From Akkermansiaceae bacterium (lineage in GTDB: Bacteria; Verrucomicrobiota; Verrucomicrobiia; Verrucomicrobiales; Akkermansiaceae), in the NCBI GenBank assembly GCA_014379305.1, contig JACMMB010000167.1:1-27032 (forward strand): a stretch of 27,032 nucleotides of DNA, read 5' to 3'. Both the position numbers and the translations under genes were made by a program. The notes under the pieces are model-generated. The model saw nothing but the letters and a program-made list of their open reading frames with translations. It was not told the origin of the DNA and did not search any database. Below are positions 1-8,345 of this stretch, piece by piece. Each line of letters opens with the position of its first letter. The stretch's first letter is position 1.

Positions 1-2
1 AT

Positions 3-761
3 AATGCTGCGCTCAAACAGTTTCTCTGGGGCCGTAATGTGGCTGATCTGCTCAGGGAATTTCCTGCCGCAATGTCGGAGGCGACACTGTTGAGTTTCCT
101 GCGCAAAATGCCACCTCGACTTTACTCCATAGCCTCCAGCCTCGACGCGCATCCCGACGAAGTACACCTAACTGTGGCTGCTGTCCGCTACCAACATGAC
201 GGGCGTCTGCATCTAGGTGCAGCCTCCACCTTTCTTGCTGATCGGGTGGCTTCCGGAGAGACCGTTCCAATATTTGTGGAGCGCAATGAGTATTTCAAAT
301 TGCCGGAAGATGATTCAAGCGATATTATCATGGTGGGTCCGGGTACAGGGGTTGCTCCTTTCCGTGCCTTTGTGGAGCACCGGGCGGCGGTGGGGACGGG
401 CGGCAAAAACTGGCTGTTCTTCGGTGACCAGCGATACACATACGATTTTCTATATCAGTTGGAATGGCAGGAGCATTTGAAAAACGGCGCGCTGACAAAG
501 CTGGATCTGGCGTTTTCGCGGGATCAGCCGGAAAAAGTTTATGTGCAGGATAAAATGATCGAGAACGGCCGGGAGCTTTATGCATGGCTTGAAGAAGGGG
601 CGCACTTTTATGTTTGCGGCGACGCGGGCAGAATGGCTGCGGATGTGAACGAGGCGTTGATTTCAGTGGTGAAAAACCATGGTGCGAAAAGCCGGGAAGA
701 GGCCGAAGCTTATGTTGAGGAGTTGAAAAAAACCAAGCGTTACCAGCGGGATGTTTACTGA
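3..761 (+). CDS. cysJ: Sulfite reductase [NADPH] flavoprotein alpha subunit, C-terminal part (5' partial)
   Basis: The frame is open to the left window edge, so the gene begins outside; the GTG at 39 is an internal codon. The visible part is the ferredoxin-reductase-like half of CysJ, which passes electrons from NADPH through FAD to an FMN domain that would lie outside the window, and then to the CysI hemoprotein. Signatures seen are the FAD-binding PRLYSIASS motif, the NADP-ribose motif [23 protein letters not shown], the [11 protein letters not shown] block and the invariant C-terminal tail RYQRDVY. These match CysJ rather than a generic cytochrome P450 reductase. The next gene, cysI, starts 41 bp downstream, so the two subunits are probably co-transcribed. 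The FMN (flavodoxin) domain cannot be confirmed from this window. Confidence 0.95.
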   Translation, partial: NAALKQFLWGRNVADLLREFPAAMSEATLLSFLRKMPPRLYSIASSLDAHPDEVHLTVAAVRYQHDGRLHLGAASTFLADRVASGETVPIFVERNEYFKLPEDDSSDIIMVGPGTGVAPFRAFVEHRAAVGTGGKNWLFFGDQRYTYDFLYQLEWQEHLKNGALTKLDLAFSRDQPEKVYVQDKMIENGRELYAWLEEGAHFYVCGDAGRMAADVNEALISVVKNHGAKSREEAEAYVEELKKTKRYQRDVY

Positions 762-802
762 GCGGAAAGCGCGGAAAAACTCATAATCAGATAAATTTAG
801 AT

Positions 803-2518
803 ATGGCTGAAGAGAAATTGGCGGCGAACGAAGGGATAAAGATCCGCAGCAATTATTTGCGCGGAACGATCAAAGCAGGACTTGCGGATTTGTCCACAGG
901 CTCGATGTGCGAGGACGATCAGCAGTTGCTGAAATTTCACGGGACCTATCAGCAGGACGACCGCGACCTGAGGGCCAATCGCCGCAAGCACAAACTCGAA
1001 AAGGCATATTCATTCATGATCCGGATCCGGGTGCCGGGAGGCGTCGCGACTCCCCGGCAGTGGCTGGAAACGGATCGCCTGGCGACTCAGTTTGCGAATG
1101 GAACAATCAAGCTGACCACGCGTCAGGCATTCCAATTTCACGGGATCATCAAATCGAATTTGAAACGCACCATTGCGGAGATCAACCAGGCCGCGCTGGA
1201 TACGATCGCGGCTTGCGGCGATGTAAACCGAAACGTCATGTGCAATCCGAATCCTCATCTTTCGTCGGTGCATGCCGAGGTGCTGAAGGTTTCCCAACGG
1301 ATTTCCGATCACCTTACTCCCGCCACACGTGCTTATCACGAGATCTGGCTGGATGGGGAGAAGATCGAAAGCAGCGAGGAAGATGTGGAGCCGATCTACG
1401 GGAAAACCTATTTACCTCGCAAATTCAAGATCACCATTGCCGTGCCGCCATCGAATGATGTGGATATTTTCGCGCATTGCCTGTCGTTCATTGCGATTGT
1501 CGAAAAGGACAAGCTGGTCGGTTTCAACGTGGCTGTCGGCGGCGGGATGGGCATGACCCACGGCTCCGATCTGACCTACCCGCGTCTTGCCGATGTGATC
1601 GGATATTGCACCGTGGATCAGGTCAGCGATGTCGCCGAAAAAGTAGTGATGGTGCAGCGCGATTACGGCGATCGGACCGAGCGCAAGCATGCGCGGTTGA
1701 AATATACGGTCGACGATCACGGTGCCGATTGGTTTTTGGCGAAGCTGAACCAATACCTCGGATACGATCTCGGACCGGTGCGTGATTTCAACTTCGAAGA
1801 TAACGGGGATCGTTATGGCTGGGTGGAAGGCGATGACGGGAAGCATCACCTCACGCTGTTCATACAAGGCGGCCGGGTGCTGGACACCCCTAACTATCCG
1901 ATGCGGTCGGGCCTGCGCGAGATTGCCAAAATCCACGATGGCGATTTCCGTTTGACGGCGAATCAGAATCTGATGATCGCGAATGTGTCTCTGGAAATGC
2001 GACCTGCGATCGAGAAGCTGCTTGAAGAATACGGGATCAAGGACAGCCACTTGAAAAGCGCTTTGCGGTTGAACTCGCTCGCCTGTGTGGCACTTCCGAC
2101 TTGCGGACTTGCCCTTGCGGAAGCGGAAAGATATTTGCCGGATCTGCTGGGCGAGCTTGAAGAAGTAATCGAAGAAGCCGGGTTGCGTCATGACGCGATC
2201 ACGGTCCGCATGACCGGTTGCCCCAATGGTTGCGCGCGGCCATATATTTCTGAAATCGGGTTCGTCGGGAGATCGCCGGGTTGCTATAATGTTTATCTAG
2301 GCGGCGGTTTTGCAGGTCAAAGGCTCTCGAAAATGTTTCGCGAGAATTTTCCGGGTGAACAGATCAAGGATCTGCTGGCTCCGATCATTCGTCATTACGC
2401 CAAGGAGCGTAAAGTGAGCGAACGCTTCGGCGATTTCTGCATCCGAGCCGGTTACGTAGCCGCAACAGTGCAGGGTAAGGATTTTCATGAAAATGTCCAT
2501 GTAGCTGCGGCGGTTTGA
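803..2518 (+). CDS. cysI: Sulfite reductase hemoprotein beta subunit
   Basis: Assimilatory sulfite reductase hemoprotein: with CysJ it carries out the six-electron reduction of sulfite to sulfide in the cytoplasm. The product is 571 aa, against 570 in E. coli. The four cysteines that hold the 4Fe-4S cluster coupled to siroheme are present as C428-x5-C434 and C473-x3-C477, the latter in the [10 protein letters not shown] motif. The N-terminal block around residues 40-80 ([14 protein letters not shown], then the MIRIRVPGG segment) and the [11 protein letters not shown] sulfite/siroheme-site segment are typical of CysI. It lies between cysJ and cysH. No strong Shine-Dalgarno sequence is visible before the ATG. 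The [13 protein letters not shown]-terminus also fits family starts. Siroheme synthesis genes are not in the window. Confidence 0.97.
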   Translation: MAEEKLAANEGIKIRSNYLRGTIKAGLADLSTGSMCEDDQQLLKFHGTYQQDDRDLRANRRKHKLEKAYSFMIRIRVPGGVATPRQWLETDRLATQFANGTIKLTTRQAFQFHGIIKSNLKRTIAEINQAALDTIAACGDVNRNVMCNPNPHLSSVHAEVLKVSQRISDHLTPATRAYHEIWLDGEKIESSEEDVEPIYGKTYLPRKFKITIAVPPSNDVDIFAHCLSFIAIVEKDKLVGFNVAVGGGMGMTHGSDLTYPRLADVIGYCTVDQVSDVAEKVVMVQRDYGDRTERKHARLKYTVDDHGADWFLAKLNQYLGYDLGPVRDFNFEDNGDRYGWVEGDDGKHHLTLFIQGGRVLDTPNYPMRSGLREIAKIHDGDFRLTANQNLMIANVSLEMRPAIEKLLEEYGIKDSHLKSALRLNSLACVALPTCGLALAEAERYLPDLLGELEEVIEEAGLRHDAITVRMTGCPNGCARPYISEIGFVGRSPGCYNVYLGGGFAGQRLSKMFRENFPGEQIKDLLAPIIRHYAKERKVSERFGDFCIRAGYVAATVQGKDFHENVHVAAAV

Positions 2519-2543
2519 CCGGTAGCACGGTGTTGGATTTGAG

Positions 2544-3302
2544 ATGCACGAAAGTAATAATATGAAAGCGCTCGAAATGGACTTGGCGGCGGAACATGGC
2601 ATCGATTCCGTGCAACTTTCCAGAGAGTTGGAGAATTTGCGGGCGGGCCAGCGATTGGAACTGCTTTACGGGCGGTTGGGCGATCGATTGGTCGCAAGCA
2701 CAAGCTTTGGTTTGCAGGCGGCGGTGATGCTGAAATTGCTGCACGACCATGCACCCAAAGTTCCAGTGGTATTCATCGATACAGGTTACCTTTTTCAGGA
2801 AACCTACCAATATGCGGAGACATTGATGGAGATGTTCCCGCTGGATTATCGGGTCTATGTGCCGACCATTTCGGCTGCCAGAATGCAGGCTTTGTGGGGG
2901 AATCTGTGGGAGAATGGCAAGGCTGACGCAGACCGGTATGGAGTCATTACAAAGATGGAGCCGATGAACCGTGCTCTGCGTGAAATAGGCGGGGATGCAT
3001 GGATCAGTGGCTTGCGCAGGGCGCATTCCGTGACACGTGAGGAGCGGGCATTCGCCGAACAGCAGAAAAGAACTTTAAAATTGTATCCGATCCTAGATTG
3101 GGCGGACGCGCAGGTGGATGTTTTCTACCATCAGCACGATCTGCCCAAGCATCCATTGGCGGAGCAGGGCTATGTAACGATGGGGGATTGGCACAGCACT
3201 GTGCCTTCCTTGAACGGAACTGCGGATGGCACACGCTTCAATGGCGAGAAATATGAGTGCGGATTACACCTCGACTCCGGGACTCCGGACTTCCAGATTT
3301 GA
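2544..3302 (+). CDS. cysH: Phosphoadenosine phosphosulfate (PAPS) reductase
   Basis: Reduces PAPS to sulfite with thioredoxin or glutaredoxin. The 252-aa product has the PP-loop-like STSFGLQAAV motif (about residues 52-61), the FIDTGYLFQETY segment, DAWISGLRRAHS, and the C-terminal YECGLH motif whose Cys239 is the catalytic cysteine (E. coli numbering is also 239). It is the only cysteine in the protein. The paired-cysteine cluster motifs of APS-type reductases are absent, so PAPS is the predicted substrate. The cell should therefore also carry an APS kinase, which is not in the window. There are two possible ATG starts, at 2544 and 2562; neither has a clear ribosome binding site, and the first is reported. 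Only 25 bp separate it from cysI. Confidence 0.95.
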   Translation: MHESNNMKALEMDLAAEHGIDSVQLSRELENLRAGQRLELLYGRLGDRLVASTSFGLQAAVMLKLLHDHAPKVPVVFIDTGYLFQETYQYAETLMEMFPLDYRVYVPTISAARMQALWGNLWENGKADADRYGVITKMEPMNRALREIGGDAWISGLRRAHSVTREERAFAEQQKRTLKLYPILDWADAQVDVFYHQHDLPKHPLAEQGYVTMGDWHSTVPSLNGTADGTRFNGEKYECGLHLDSGTPDFQI

Positions 3303-3335
3303 CCAGAACCCAACCCAACACCAAAAAGATATTTT

Positions 3336-4295
3336 ATGAACATCGCAAACAGCATGGTCGATACGATCGGCAACACTCCCCTTATCCGCCTGAATCATGT
3401 TACGAAGGGCCTTGAAGCTGAAATTTGCGTCAAGGCGGAGTTTTTCAACCCTTTGTTCAGCGTCAAGGACCGGATCGGCAAAGCGATGATCGAGGCGGGT
3501 GAACGTGATGGCTTACTCAAGCCTGGAGGATTGATCATCGAGCCGACTTCGGGAAACACGGGGATTGCGCTGGCTTTTGTAGCCCGGGCGAAAGGCTACC
3601 GCTGCATCCTGACGATGCCGGAAAGCATGTCGATCGAGCGCCGTGTTTTATTGAGATTGCTTGGAGCTGAAATTGTTTTGACTCCGCGTGCCCGCGGCAT
3701 GGCCGGCGCCATCGCGATGGCAAAAAAACTTTTGGAAGAAACGCCAGGCGCGTTCGGCCCCGGACAGTTTGAAAACCCTGCCAACCCGCAAGTTCACCGT
3801 GAAACGACTGCGGAGGAAATTTGGCGCGATACGGATGGTCAGATCGATGCCTTTGTGTCCGGAGTTGGAACCGGTGGCACGATAACTGGCGTTTCCGAGG
3901 TGATCAAATCACGCTGCGATATGAAGACCTTCGCGGTAGAGCCTGCTGGCAGTCCGGTGATTTCGGGTGGTCAGCCCGGCCCGCATATGATTCAAGGAAT
4001 CGGTGCGGGGTTCATTCCTAAGAATCTGAATGTCGATATCATTGATGAGACAATTCTCGTTTCCAATGAAGATGCCTTCGCCACCGCGCAGGCCCTTGCA
4101 CAGCAGGAAGGATTGCCGGCGGGGATTTCCACCGGCGCCAATGTCTGGGCAGCGATGCAGGTAGCGAAACGGCCGGAGTTCAAGGGCAAGCGCATTGTTA
4201 CGGTCGGGTGTTCCTCGAGCGAACGTTACCTCTCTACAATGCTGGCTGATAAGTTGCGCGAAGAAGTTTCCGCCCTGCCGATTCAGGAGATTTAG
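3336..4295 (+). CDS. cysK: Cysteine synthase A (O-acetylserine sulfhydrylase)
   Basis: PLP enzyme joining sulfide to O-acetylserine to make cysteine, the last step of the pathway encoded by the three upstream genes. The 319-aa product is of normal length for CysK. It shows the N-terminal [11 protein letters not shown], the PLP lysine K44 in the FSVKDRIG motif, the substrate loop TSGNTG (71-76), the PLP-phosphate loop GTGGT (178-182), and the C-terminal SSSERYLST motif that contacts the PLP ring nitrogen. It begins 33 bp after cysH. The NPLFSVKDR form, rather than NPGGSVKDR, occurs in some CysK lineages. Cystathionine beta-synthase is unlikely because there is no C-terminal CBS domain. Confidence 0.95.
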   Translation: MNIANSMVDTIGNTPLIRLNHVTKGLEAEICVKAEFFNPLFSVKDRIGKAMIEAGERDGLLKPGGLIIEPTSGNTGIALAFVARAKGYRCILTMPESMSIERRVLLRLLGAEIVLTPRARGMAGAIAMAKKLLEETPGAFGPGQFENPANPQVHRETTAEEIWRDTDGQIDAFVSGVGTGGTITGVSEVIKSRCDMKTFAVEPAGSPVISGGQPGPHMIQGIGAGFIPKNLNVDIIDETILVSNEDAFATAQALAQQEGLPAGISTGANVWAAMQVAKRPEFKGKRIVTVGCSSSERYLSTMLADKLREEVSALPIQEI

Positions 4296-4342
4296 TCCGA
4301 CGTCGACAAGGGGATACATCAGCGCTAGCCTACGTGCGGAAT

Positions 4343-4948
4343 ATGAGACTACTTGTCAGTTTATGTTGGCTGGGATTGGTTGCAGGAGTATCGGCTGCGC
4401 CAAAATTTGCGGTTGTTCGGGTGACGGACATTTATCGCGAGCTGCCCTCTACGCAGGCCATGCAGAAGCAAATTCAGCGCCAGCGTGAGGCCATACTACA
4501 AAACAAGCGTGCCGAGCAATTGCGGGCGAACATTGCGGAATTGCAATCCCTGCAAGCCAAACTTCAGGCCAAAAAGGATAATCCGGACGAGGAGGATAAT
4601 AAAAAGCTGGCTCGGGAATATGAAATAAAGCGGCAGGAGACCGAGACTTTGCGACAGGAGTTTGAGGAATTCCGGGCCGAAGAGGACAAGAGGATAAACA
4701 AGGAAATGGTGGCGACAATGCGAGCTTCGCTAGGCCGTATTCTGGAAGTATCCCAACAAATTGCCAAGGAACGCAATCTGGATGGAGTATTCGACACTTC
4801 TGGAAATTCCAACACAGGTATCCCATTCGTATTGTATAAAGCGGATGCCCCCGATCTGACAGAGGATGTCGTGAGTCTCTTGGGAGAAGTCGCGGTTGAA
4901 GCGGTGGAAGAAAGTGCTCCAGTAGAGCCAAAACCAGAAAGCAACTGA
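4343..4948 (+). CDS. OmpH/Skp-family periplasmic chaperone-like protein
   Basis: Predicted secreted, highly charged alpha-helical protein resembling Skp/OmpH, which trap unfolded outer-membrane proteins in the periplasm. The ATG at 4343 is chosen over the in-frame GTG at 4334 because it opens directly on a signal peptide (MRLLVSLCWLGLVAG, probable cleavage near residue 18). After it comes the family's N-terminal strand (FAVVRVTDIYRELP), a long Glu/Lys/Gln-rich coiled coil (about 30-140), and the returning segment IAKERNLDGVFDTSG. That last segment corresponds to the Skp motif in which a lysine- or asparagine-rich turn precedes the final strand. An acidic Pro-rich tail ends the 201-aa protein. 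It is followed 2 bp later by the next gene. The OmpH call is by architecture; no bamA or lpxD neighbour is present. Confidence 0.72.
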   Translation: MRLLVSLCWLGLVAGVSAAPKFAVVRVTDIYRELPSTQAMQKQIQRQREAILQNKRAEQLRANIAELQSLQAKLQAKKDNPDEEDNKKLAREYEIKRQETETLRQEFEEFRAEEDKRINKEMVATMRASLGRILEVSQQIAKERNLDGVFDTSGNSNTGIPFVLYKADAPDLTEDVVSLLGEVAVEAVEESAPVEPKPESN

Positions 4949-4950
4949 TC

Positions 4951-5472
4951 ATGGAATTTCAAGAAATCATCGAAAGCCACTTTGTTTGGGGCCTCTTGCT
5001 CGGTTTACTCATTGCCGGCTTCATTTTGAAAAATGCAATCGGTTCCAAGATGCAATTGAAGCGCGAGATCAAGCGGATCGAGGGCGAGATGCGTGATCTG
5101 CAATCCCATCTCAACACCCAGCTCAAGATCACGGCGACCGGGAGCGATTCCTTGTCGAAGGAGATCGTAGCTTTAAAAAGTCAGAATGAAAACCTGCGGG
5201 TTAATCTGGCGACATTGCAAAACAAGCCCGACAAGGCGGAGCAACGCCAGTTCCGGATGCAGGAAATGGCGATCGGCACCATGCGTGAACTGGCTCCGGG
5301 CTTTGCGGGTGCTTGGGAAAAGGCGATGCGTCAGGCGGAGTCTGATATGGATTCGGCGGAGAGTGGTCTCAAGAAGCTTGTGCGCAGGGTGGTTCCCGGA
5401 CTGAGCTATTCCGCTCCGCGAACGGTCCCCAACGAGGCTCAGGTGATCGAGAGCCAGGCGGATCACCTGTAG
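4951..5472 (+). CDS. Unknown membrane-anchored coiled-coil protein
   Basis: Family not recognised. The 173-aa product has one N-terminal hydrophobic segment (about residues 11-31, rich in Leu/Ile/Gly) with a short acidic head. It then has a basic stretch and a predicted coiled coil (about 33-95), and a more polar C-terminal part with Ala/Glu and Arg-rich helices. This predicts an inner-membrane protein with a mainly cytoplasmic helical body. It starts 2 bp after the stop of the Skp-like gene, so translational coupling is likely. Its last codons form one arm of a terminator hairpin and may also overlap the promoter of the RNA gene downstream. Confidence 0.72.
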   Translation: MEFQEIIESHFVWGLLLGLLIAGFILKNAIGSKMQLKREIKRIEGEMRDLQSHLNTQLKITATGSDSLSKEIVALKSQNENLRVNLATLQNKPDKAEQRQFRMQEMAIGTMRELAPGFAGAWEKAMRQAESDMDSAESGLKKLVRRVVPGLSYSAPRTVPNEAQVIESQADHL

Positions 5473-5481
5473 AATTTTTTT
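5440..5481 (+). terminator. Intrinsic terminator overlapping the end of the coiled-coil gene
   Basis: A perfect 9-bp inverted repeat (CAGGTGATC at 5440-5448 with GATCACCTG at 5461-5469) encloses a 12-nt loop. It is followed five bases later by seven consecutive T residues (5475-5481). The stop codon TAG lies directly after the stem, so the terminator is built into the last ten codons of the gene. The five-base gap before the T-run is longer than ideal. It would end the cys-skp transcription unit before the RNA gene. Confidence 0.65.
5447..5475 (+). promoter_or_regulatory. Candidate sigma70-type promoter for the 6S-like RNA
   Basis: TCGAGA (5447-5452, 4 of 6 to TTGACA), a 17-bp spacer and TAGAAT (5470-5475, 5 of 6 to TATAAT) would place the transcription start at about 5482-5486. 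That is exactly where the outer stem of the RNA begins. The elements overlap the terminator hairpin of the upstream gene. The -35 match is weak; assignment rests on position. Confidence 0.4.
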
Positions 5482-5485
5482 CGCA

Positions 5486-5666
5486 GTGGTTTCTGAAAGA
5501 AACAGCTCTAACTTGCTGGTAAGGTAGTCTCTGGTGAAAACTTTCAGGGCGGCCACCGCTCAACATCCGAGGGCAACCGAAGATTCGGAGCGATGGCGGC
5601 CCAAACCAGTTTCCTGCGACGGGTTGTAGCACTCGTTCCGCAAGGCTTGCTTTACAATGAAACCAC
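5486..5666 (+). ncRNA. ssrS: 6S RNA-like structured RNA (candidate ssrS)
   Basis: This otherwise gene-free stretch can fold into one long imperfect rod of 181 nt, the usual size of 6S RNA, which binds and inhibits the sigma70 RNA polymerase holoenzyme. The closing stem has an exact 8-bp pairing (5486-5493 with 5659-5666), then 4 bp (5496-5499 with 5650-5653) and 5 bp (5512-5516 with 5640-5644). A large central bubble follows, whose 3' side can form a small hairpin (CTGCGA pairing with TTGTAG, about 5614-5629). The apical arm pairs 5547-5555 with 5594-5602 (eight of nine positions) and 5557-5561 with 5588-5592. This closed-stem, open-bubble and apical-arm layout mimics an open promoter and defines 6S RNA. 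The + strand is preferred because a TAGAAT element precedes it. The call is structural and was not checked by covariance search. Confidence 0.62.
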
Positions 5667-5678
5667 CCCGTGAATCAT

Positions 5679-5702
5679 GCGGAGTCGCCTTGAATCCGCC
5701 TT
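5679..5702 (+). terminator. Possible weak terminator after the 6S-like RNA
   Basis: GCGGA (5679-5683) can pair with TCCGC (5695-5699) over an 11-nt loop, followed only by a short CTTT. It sits 13 nt beyond the closing stem of the RNA. The stem is short and the T-run poor, so 3' end formation by processing is equally possible. Confidence 0.22.
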
Positions 5703-5717
5703 TGAAATTGAAGTTAC

Positions 5718-5981
5718 ATGTTGAGTAAAAGAGAATTATTGGATCTGCAATTCATAGATGCGCGCGCTCGACTCATTGATCTTGCGGCTTTTTTGGATCG
5801 TGTGGAGCGCCATGGAGATGAAGCGGATATCCGCTTGAACTATTTCAAGGAAGCCCTGCCGATTTTGCAGGAGAATCGCCCTGATCGGGCGAAGGCGGTG
5901 CTGGAGAAATTTTCGGATTTCACTCCGGAACTGACTGACACCGCGCCGTTTCAAGGAGCCACCGGAGCACCGATTGCCTGA
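5718..5981 (+). CDS. Small unknown protein upstream of the EboB-like hydrolase
   Basis: Family not recognised. The 87-aa soluble, helical protein has no signal peptide, transmembrane segment or cysteine. The sequence is charged throughout, with two helix-like stretches (about residues 4-33 and 37-66) separated by a short loop, and a Pro/Thr/Gly-rich end. Only 5 bp separate it from the hydrolase that follows, so the pair is likely co-translated, and the small protein may be a partner or helper. It is much shorter than EboA proteins and I cannot equate it with them. The coding assignment is supported by the tight spacing and an uninterrupted frame from the first ATG after the RNA gene. Confidence 0.62.
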   Translation: MLSKRELLDLQFIDARARLIDLAAFLDRVERHGDEADIRLNYFKEALPILQENRPDRAKAVLEKFSDFTPELTDTAPFQGATGAPIA

Positions 5982-5986
5982 AGGTT

Positions 5987-6787
5987 ATGCGCTATATCGA
6001 ACCCCACGCCCACATGGTCAGCCGCACTACGGACGACTATGAGAAACTCGCTCTCGCGGGCTGTGAGGTGCTTTGCGAACCGGCTTTCTGGGCTGGCTTC
6101 GATCGTTCCTCCGCTGATGGCTTTTACGATTATTTCCGCCAGTTGACCGAATATGAACCTAGACGCGCCGCGAGATTTGGGATCAAACATTTCTGCTGGC
6201 TGTGCATCAATCCCAAGGAAGCTGACGATCCCGGTTTCGCACGGGAGGTGATGGCATTGATCCCGGAGTTCATCGATAAGGAAACCGTCCTCGGGATCGG
6301 CGAGATCGGCCTTAACAAGAATACCCGCAGCGAGCTGGCCATTTTCGAAGAGCACGTGCAATTGGCTCTCGATCATGATCTCCCCATTCTCATCCATACG
6401 CCCCACCTTGAGGACAAGCTCAAGGGCACCAGGCTGATTCTTGATTCCCTAGCCTCTTTTTCAAAATTGGATCGCTCCAAAGTCATCATTGATCATGTCG
6501 AAGAACATACCGTCGGACTCGTGCTGGATGCGGGATTCTGGGCGGGAATGACCTTGTATCCCGAAAGCAAATGCACGCCAAACCGGGCAATCGATATTTT
6601 GGAAGTTTACGGCAGCGAGCGATTATGGATGAATTCCGCCTGCGACTGGGGGATTTCCGATCCCTTGTCCGTGCCGAAGTGCGCTTTGGAAATGAGGCGC
6701 CGGAAGCACACCCCGGAACAGATCGAGAAGATCGTTTTCGACAACCCATATAAATTTCTCAGTCAATCTCCCCGCTTCAGAATTTAA
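5987..6787 (+). CDS. eboB: TatD-like metal-dependent hydrolase, EboB type
   Basis: A 266-aa amidohydrolase-fold protein with a complete set of metal ligands: H7-x-H9, E106 ([11 protein letters not shown]), H137 (ILIHTPH), H170 (IIDHVEEHT) and D220 (CDWG). The wording [36 protein letters not shown] and [15 protein letters not shown] is characteristic of EboB hydrolases of the ebo/EDB cluster. In cyanobacteria, algae and various bacteria that cluster exports or localises a small prenylated or cyclitol-derived metabolite. The substrate is unknown. None of the usual partners (UbiA-like prenyltransferase, 3-dehydroquinate-synthase-like enzyme, EboE, EboF) is adjacent. The gene sits between an 87-aa unknown and a sialate esterase. 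TatD-type DNase activity is less likely given the EboB-specific blocks. Confidence 0.82.
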   Translation: MRYIEPHAHMVSRTTDDYEKLALAGCEVLCEPAFWAGFDRSSADGFYDYFRQLTEYEPRRAARFGIKHFCWLCINPKEADDPGFAREVMALIPEFIDKETVLGIGEIGLNKNTRSELAIFEEHVQLALDHDLPILIHTPHLEDKLKGTRLILDSLASFSKLDRSKVIIDHVEEHTVGLVLDAGFWAGMTLYPESKCTPNRAIDILEVYGSERLWMNSACDWGISDPLSVPKCALEMRRRKHTPEQIEKIVFDNPYKFLSQSPRFRI

Positions 6788-6794
6788 CGAGACC

Positions 6795-8255
6795 ATGAAA
6801 ACCCAAGCCATCCTCAGTCTACTTCTCGCCTTTTGCGCGGGTGCCGAAACTAAACTTCCGACCATCATCGGAGATTACATGGTCCTGCAACAAAAGCAGG
6901 AAAACCTGATCTGGGGATGGGACGATCCCGAGGTGGACGTGACCGTTAAAATCGGCGACCAATCCCACAAGGCCAAAGCGGACAAGTCCGGAAGATGGGA
7001 GGTCAGGCTTGCGCCGATGCCCGCCAGCGCCGAGCCGAAGGAAATGAAAGTCACCGGCAGCAGCGAGATCAGCCTGAAGGAAATCCTCGTTGGCGAGGTC
7101 TGGATCTGTGCCGGCCAATCCAATATGGAGTGGGATGTGAACAGCTCCTTTGGCGCGGAACTTGCCGCACTTGACGCCGATCAGCCCGAGATTCGCTTTG
7201 TGACGATTCCCCACCATGGCACCCAGGAGCTGCAGACAAGTTTCAGTGGCAAATGGGAATCCTGCTCTCCTCAAACTGCGGGGGGATTCAGCGCCATCGG
7301 TTACTACTATGGAAAGCTGTTGAGCGATGTCCTGAAAGTTCCTGTCGGACTCATCGATAATTCCTGGGGCGGTTCCGCAGCCGAGGCCTGGGTGCGGAGG
7401 GATTTGCTCGATCAGGATCCGCGTTTCAAAAAGCACATTGGCGAGTGGCAGGCCAGGGAAGCCGCCGCTGAAACCGATCCAACAAAGAAAGCCGAACTTA
7501 TAGTCGAACAAGCTCTCAGGGAGCGGCCCGGCAATATCTACGCCGGCGGTCTTTTCCCTGTCCTCGGTTACGGCATGCGCGGAGTGATCTGGTATCAGGG
7601 CGAGACCAATGTGGGTCGTGCCTATCAATACAACGATCTGATGACCTTGTTGATCAGCAGTTGGAGAAAAGATTGGAAGCAGGGCGATTTCCCTTTCTAT
7701 TTCGTCCAGCTTGCGGATTTCCAAGACGTGACCCGGCAGCCGGGTGATAGCGACTGGGCCGAGCTGCGCGAGGCACAGAGCCATACGCTCCGCGATGTGA
7801 AAAACACCGGTCAGGCAGTCATTATCGATCTTGGCCAGGCCAACGACATCCATCCACGCGAGAAACGTGCGGTCGCCGAGCGCTTGGCGCGCTGGGCACT
7901 CGCCAAGGATTACGGCTATAAGATCGAGCACCGTAGCCCCGAATACAAAGCGATGGAGATCAAGGACGGAAAGGCCATCCTCAGCTTTGACCATGTCGGC
8001 GGGGGATTGGTTACCTCCGATATCAACGAAACCCGGGGCTTCGCCATCTGCGGGGCAGATAAAAAATGGCTACCAGCCGCAGCGAAGATCACCGAAGGAA
8101 ACCGTATAGAAGTCAGCGCAGCGGAAGTGTCCGTACCCGTTGCCGTCCGTTACGCATGGGACAACAACCCTATTTGCAACGTCGTTTCCAAAGAGGGGCT
8201 GCCGATGACCCCGTTCCGGACGGATGACTTTCCGATGATCACGATGCCCAAGTGA
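6795..8255 (+). CDS. Secreted sialate O-acetylesterase (SASA family)
   Basis: Predicted SGNH-type carbohydrate esterase that removes O-acetyl groups, in the family named for 9-O-acetyl sialic acid. The 486-aa product starts with a signal peptide (MKTQAILSLLLAFCAGAE), so it acts in the periplasm or outside. An N-terminal beta domain (about 20-100) precedes the esterase core. The nucleophile is S109 in GQSNMEW, followed by the oxyanion-loop block GGSAAEAW, YQGETN, and the catalytic D351-x-H353 in NDIHPREK. A C-terminal beta domain completes the usual length. It begins 7 bp after the EboB-like gene and is probably co-transcribed with it. The natural substrate may be another acetylated glycan such as xylan or a sulfated polysaccharide side chain, since this family is expanded in polysaccharide-degrading Verrucomicrobiota and Planctomycetota. 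Confidence 0.88.
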   Translation: MKTQAILSLLLAFCAGAETKLPTIIGDYMVLQQKQENLIWGWDDPEVDVTVKIGDQSHKAKADKSGRWEVRLAPMPASAEPKEMKVTGSSEISLKEILVGEVWICAGQSNMEWDVNSSFGAELAALDADQPEIRFVTIPHHGTQELQTSFSGKWESCSPQTAGGFSAIGYYYGKLLSDVLKVPVGLIDNSWGGSAAEAWVRRDLLDQDPRFKKHIGEWQAREAAAETDPTKKAELIVEQALRERPGNIYAGGLFPVLGYGMRGVIWYQGETNVGRAYQYNDLMTLLISSWRKDWKQGDFPFYFVQLADFQDVTRQPGDSDWAELREAQSHTLRDVKNTGQAVIIDLGQANDIHPREKRAVAERLARWALAKDYGYKIEHRSPEYKAMEIKDGKAILSFDHVGGGLVTSDINETRGFAICGADKKWLPAAAKITEGNRIEVSAAEVSVPVAVRYAWDNNPICNVVSKEGLPMTPFRTDDFPMITMPK

Positions 8256-8311
8256 TTCGATTGGCTAAACTGAGTTTTTTTCCAAAGCTACAGAAAAATT
8301 TTGGCAAGGTA

Positions 8312-8345
8312 AAACCCGCTATTGGCTCGTTTCAGGGTGGGGTTT
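8312..8345. terminator. Possible weak bidirectional terminator between convergent genes
   Basis: AAACCC (8312-8317) can pair with GGGTTT (8340-8345) across a 22-nt loop in the gap between the esterase gene and the leftward gene cluster, overlapping the latter's stop codon. There is no clean T-run on either side, so the call is weak; it rests mainly on the convergent arrangement. Confidence 0.25.

Noticed and set aside
1412..2191. Leftward 259-codon open frame opposite cysI
   Set aside because: cysI is certain by its motifs and fills the region; the antisense frame has no recognisable domain.
5473..5717. tmRNA, RNase P RNA or SRP RNA in the gap
   Set aside because: None of the conserved sequence blocks of these RNAs is visible; the symmetric rod with a central bubble fits 6S RNA better.
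6819..7994. Leftward 391-codon open frame opposite the sialate esterase
   Set aside because: The esterase has a signal peptide and full catalytic motifs; the antisense frame is a by-product of codon bias.
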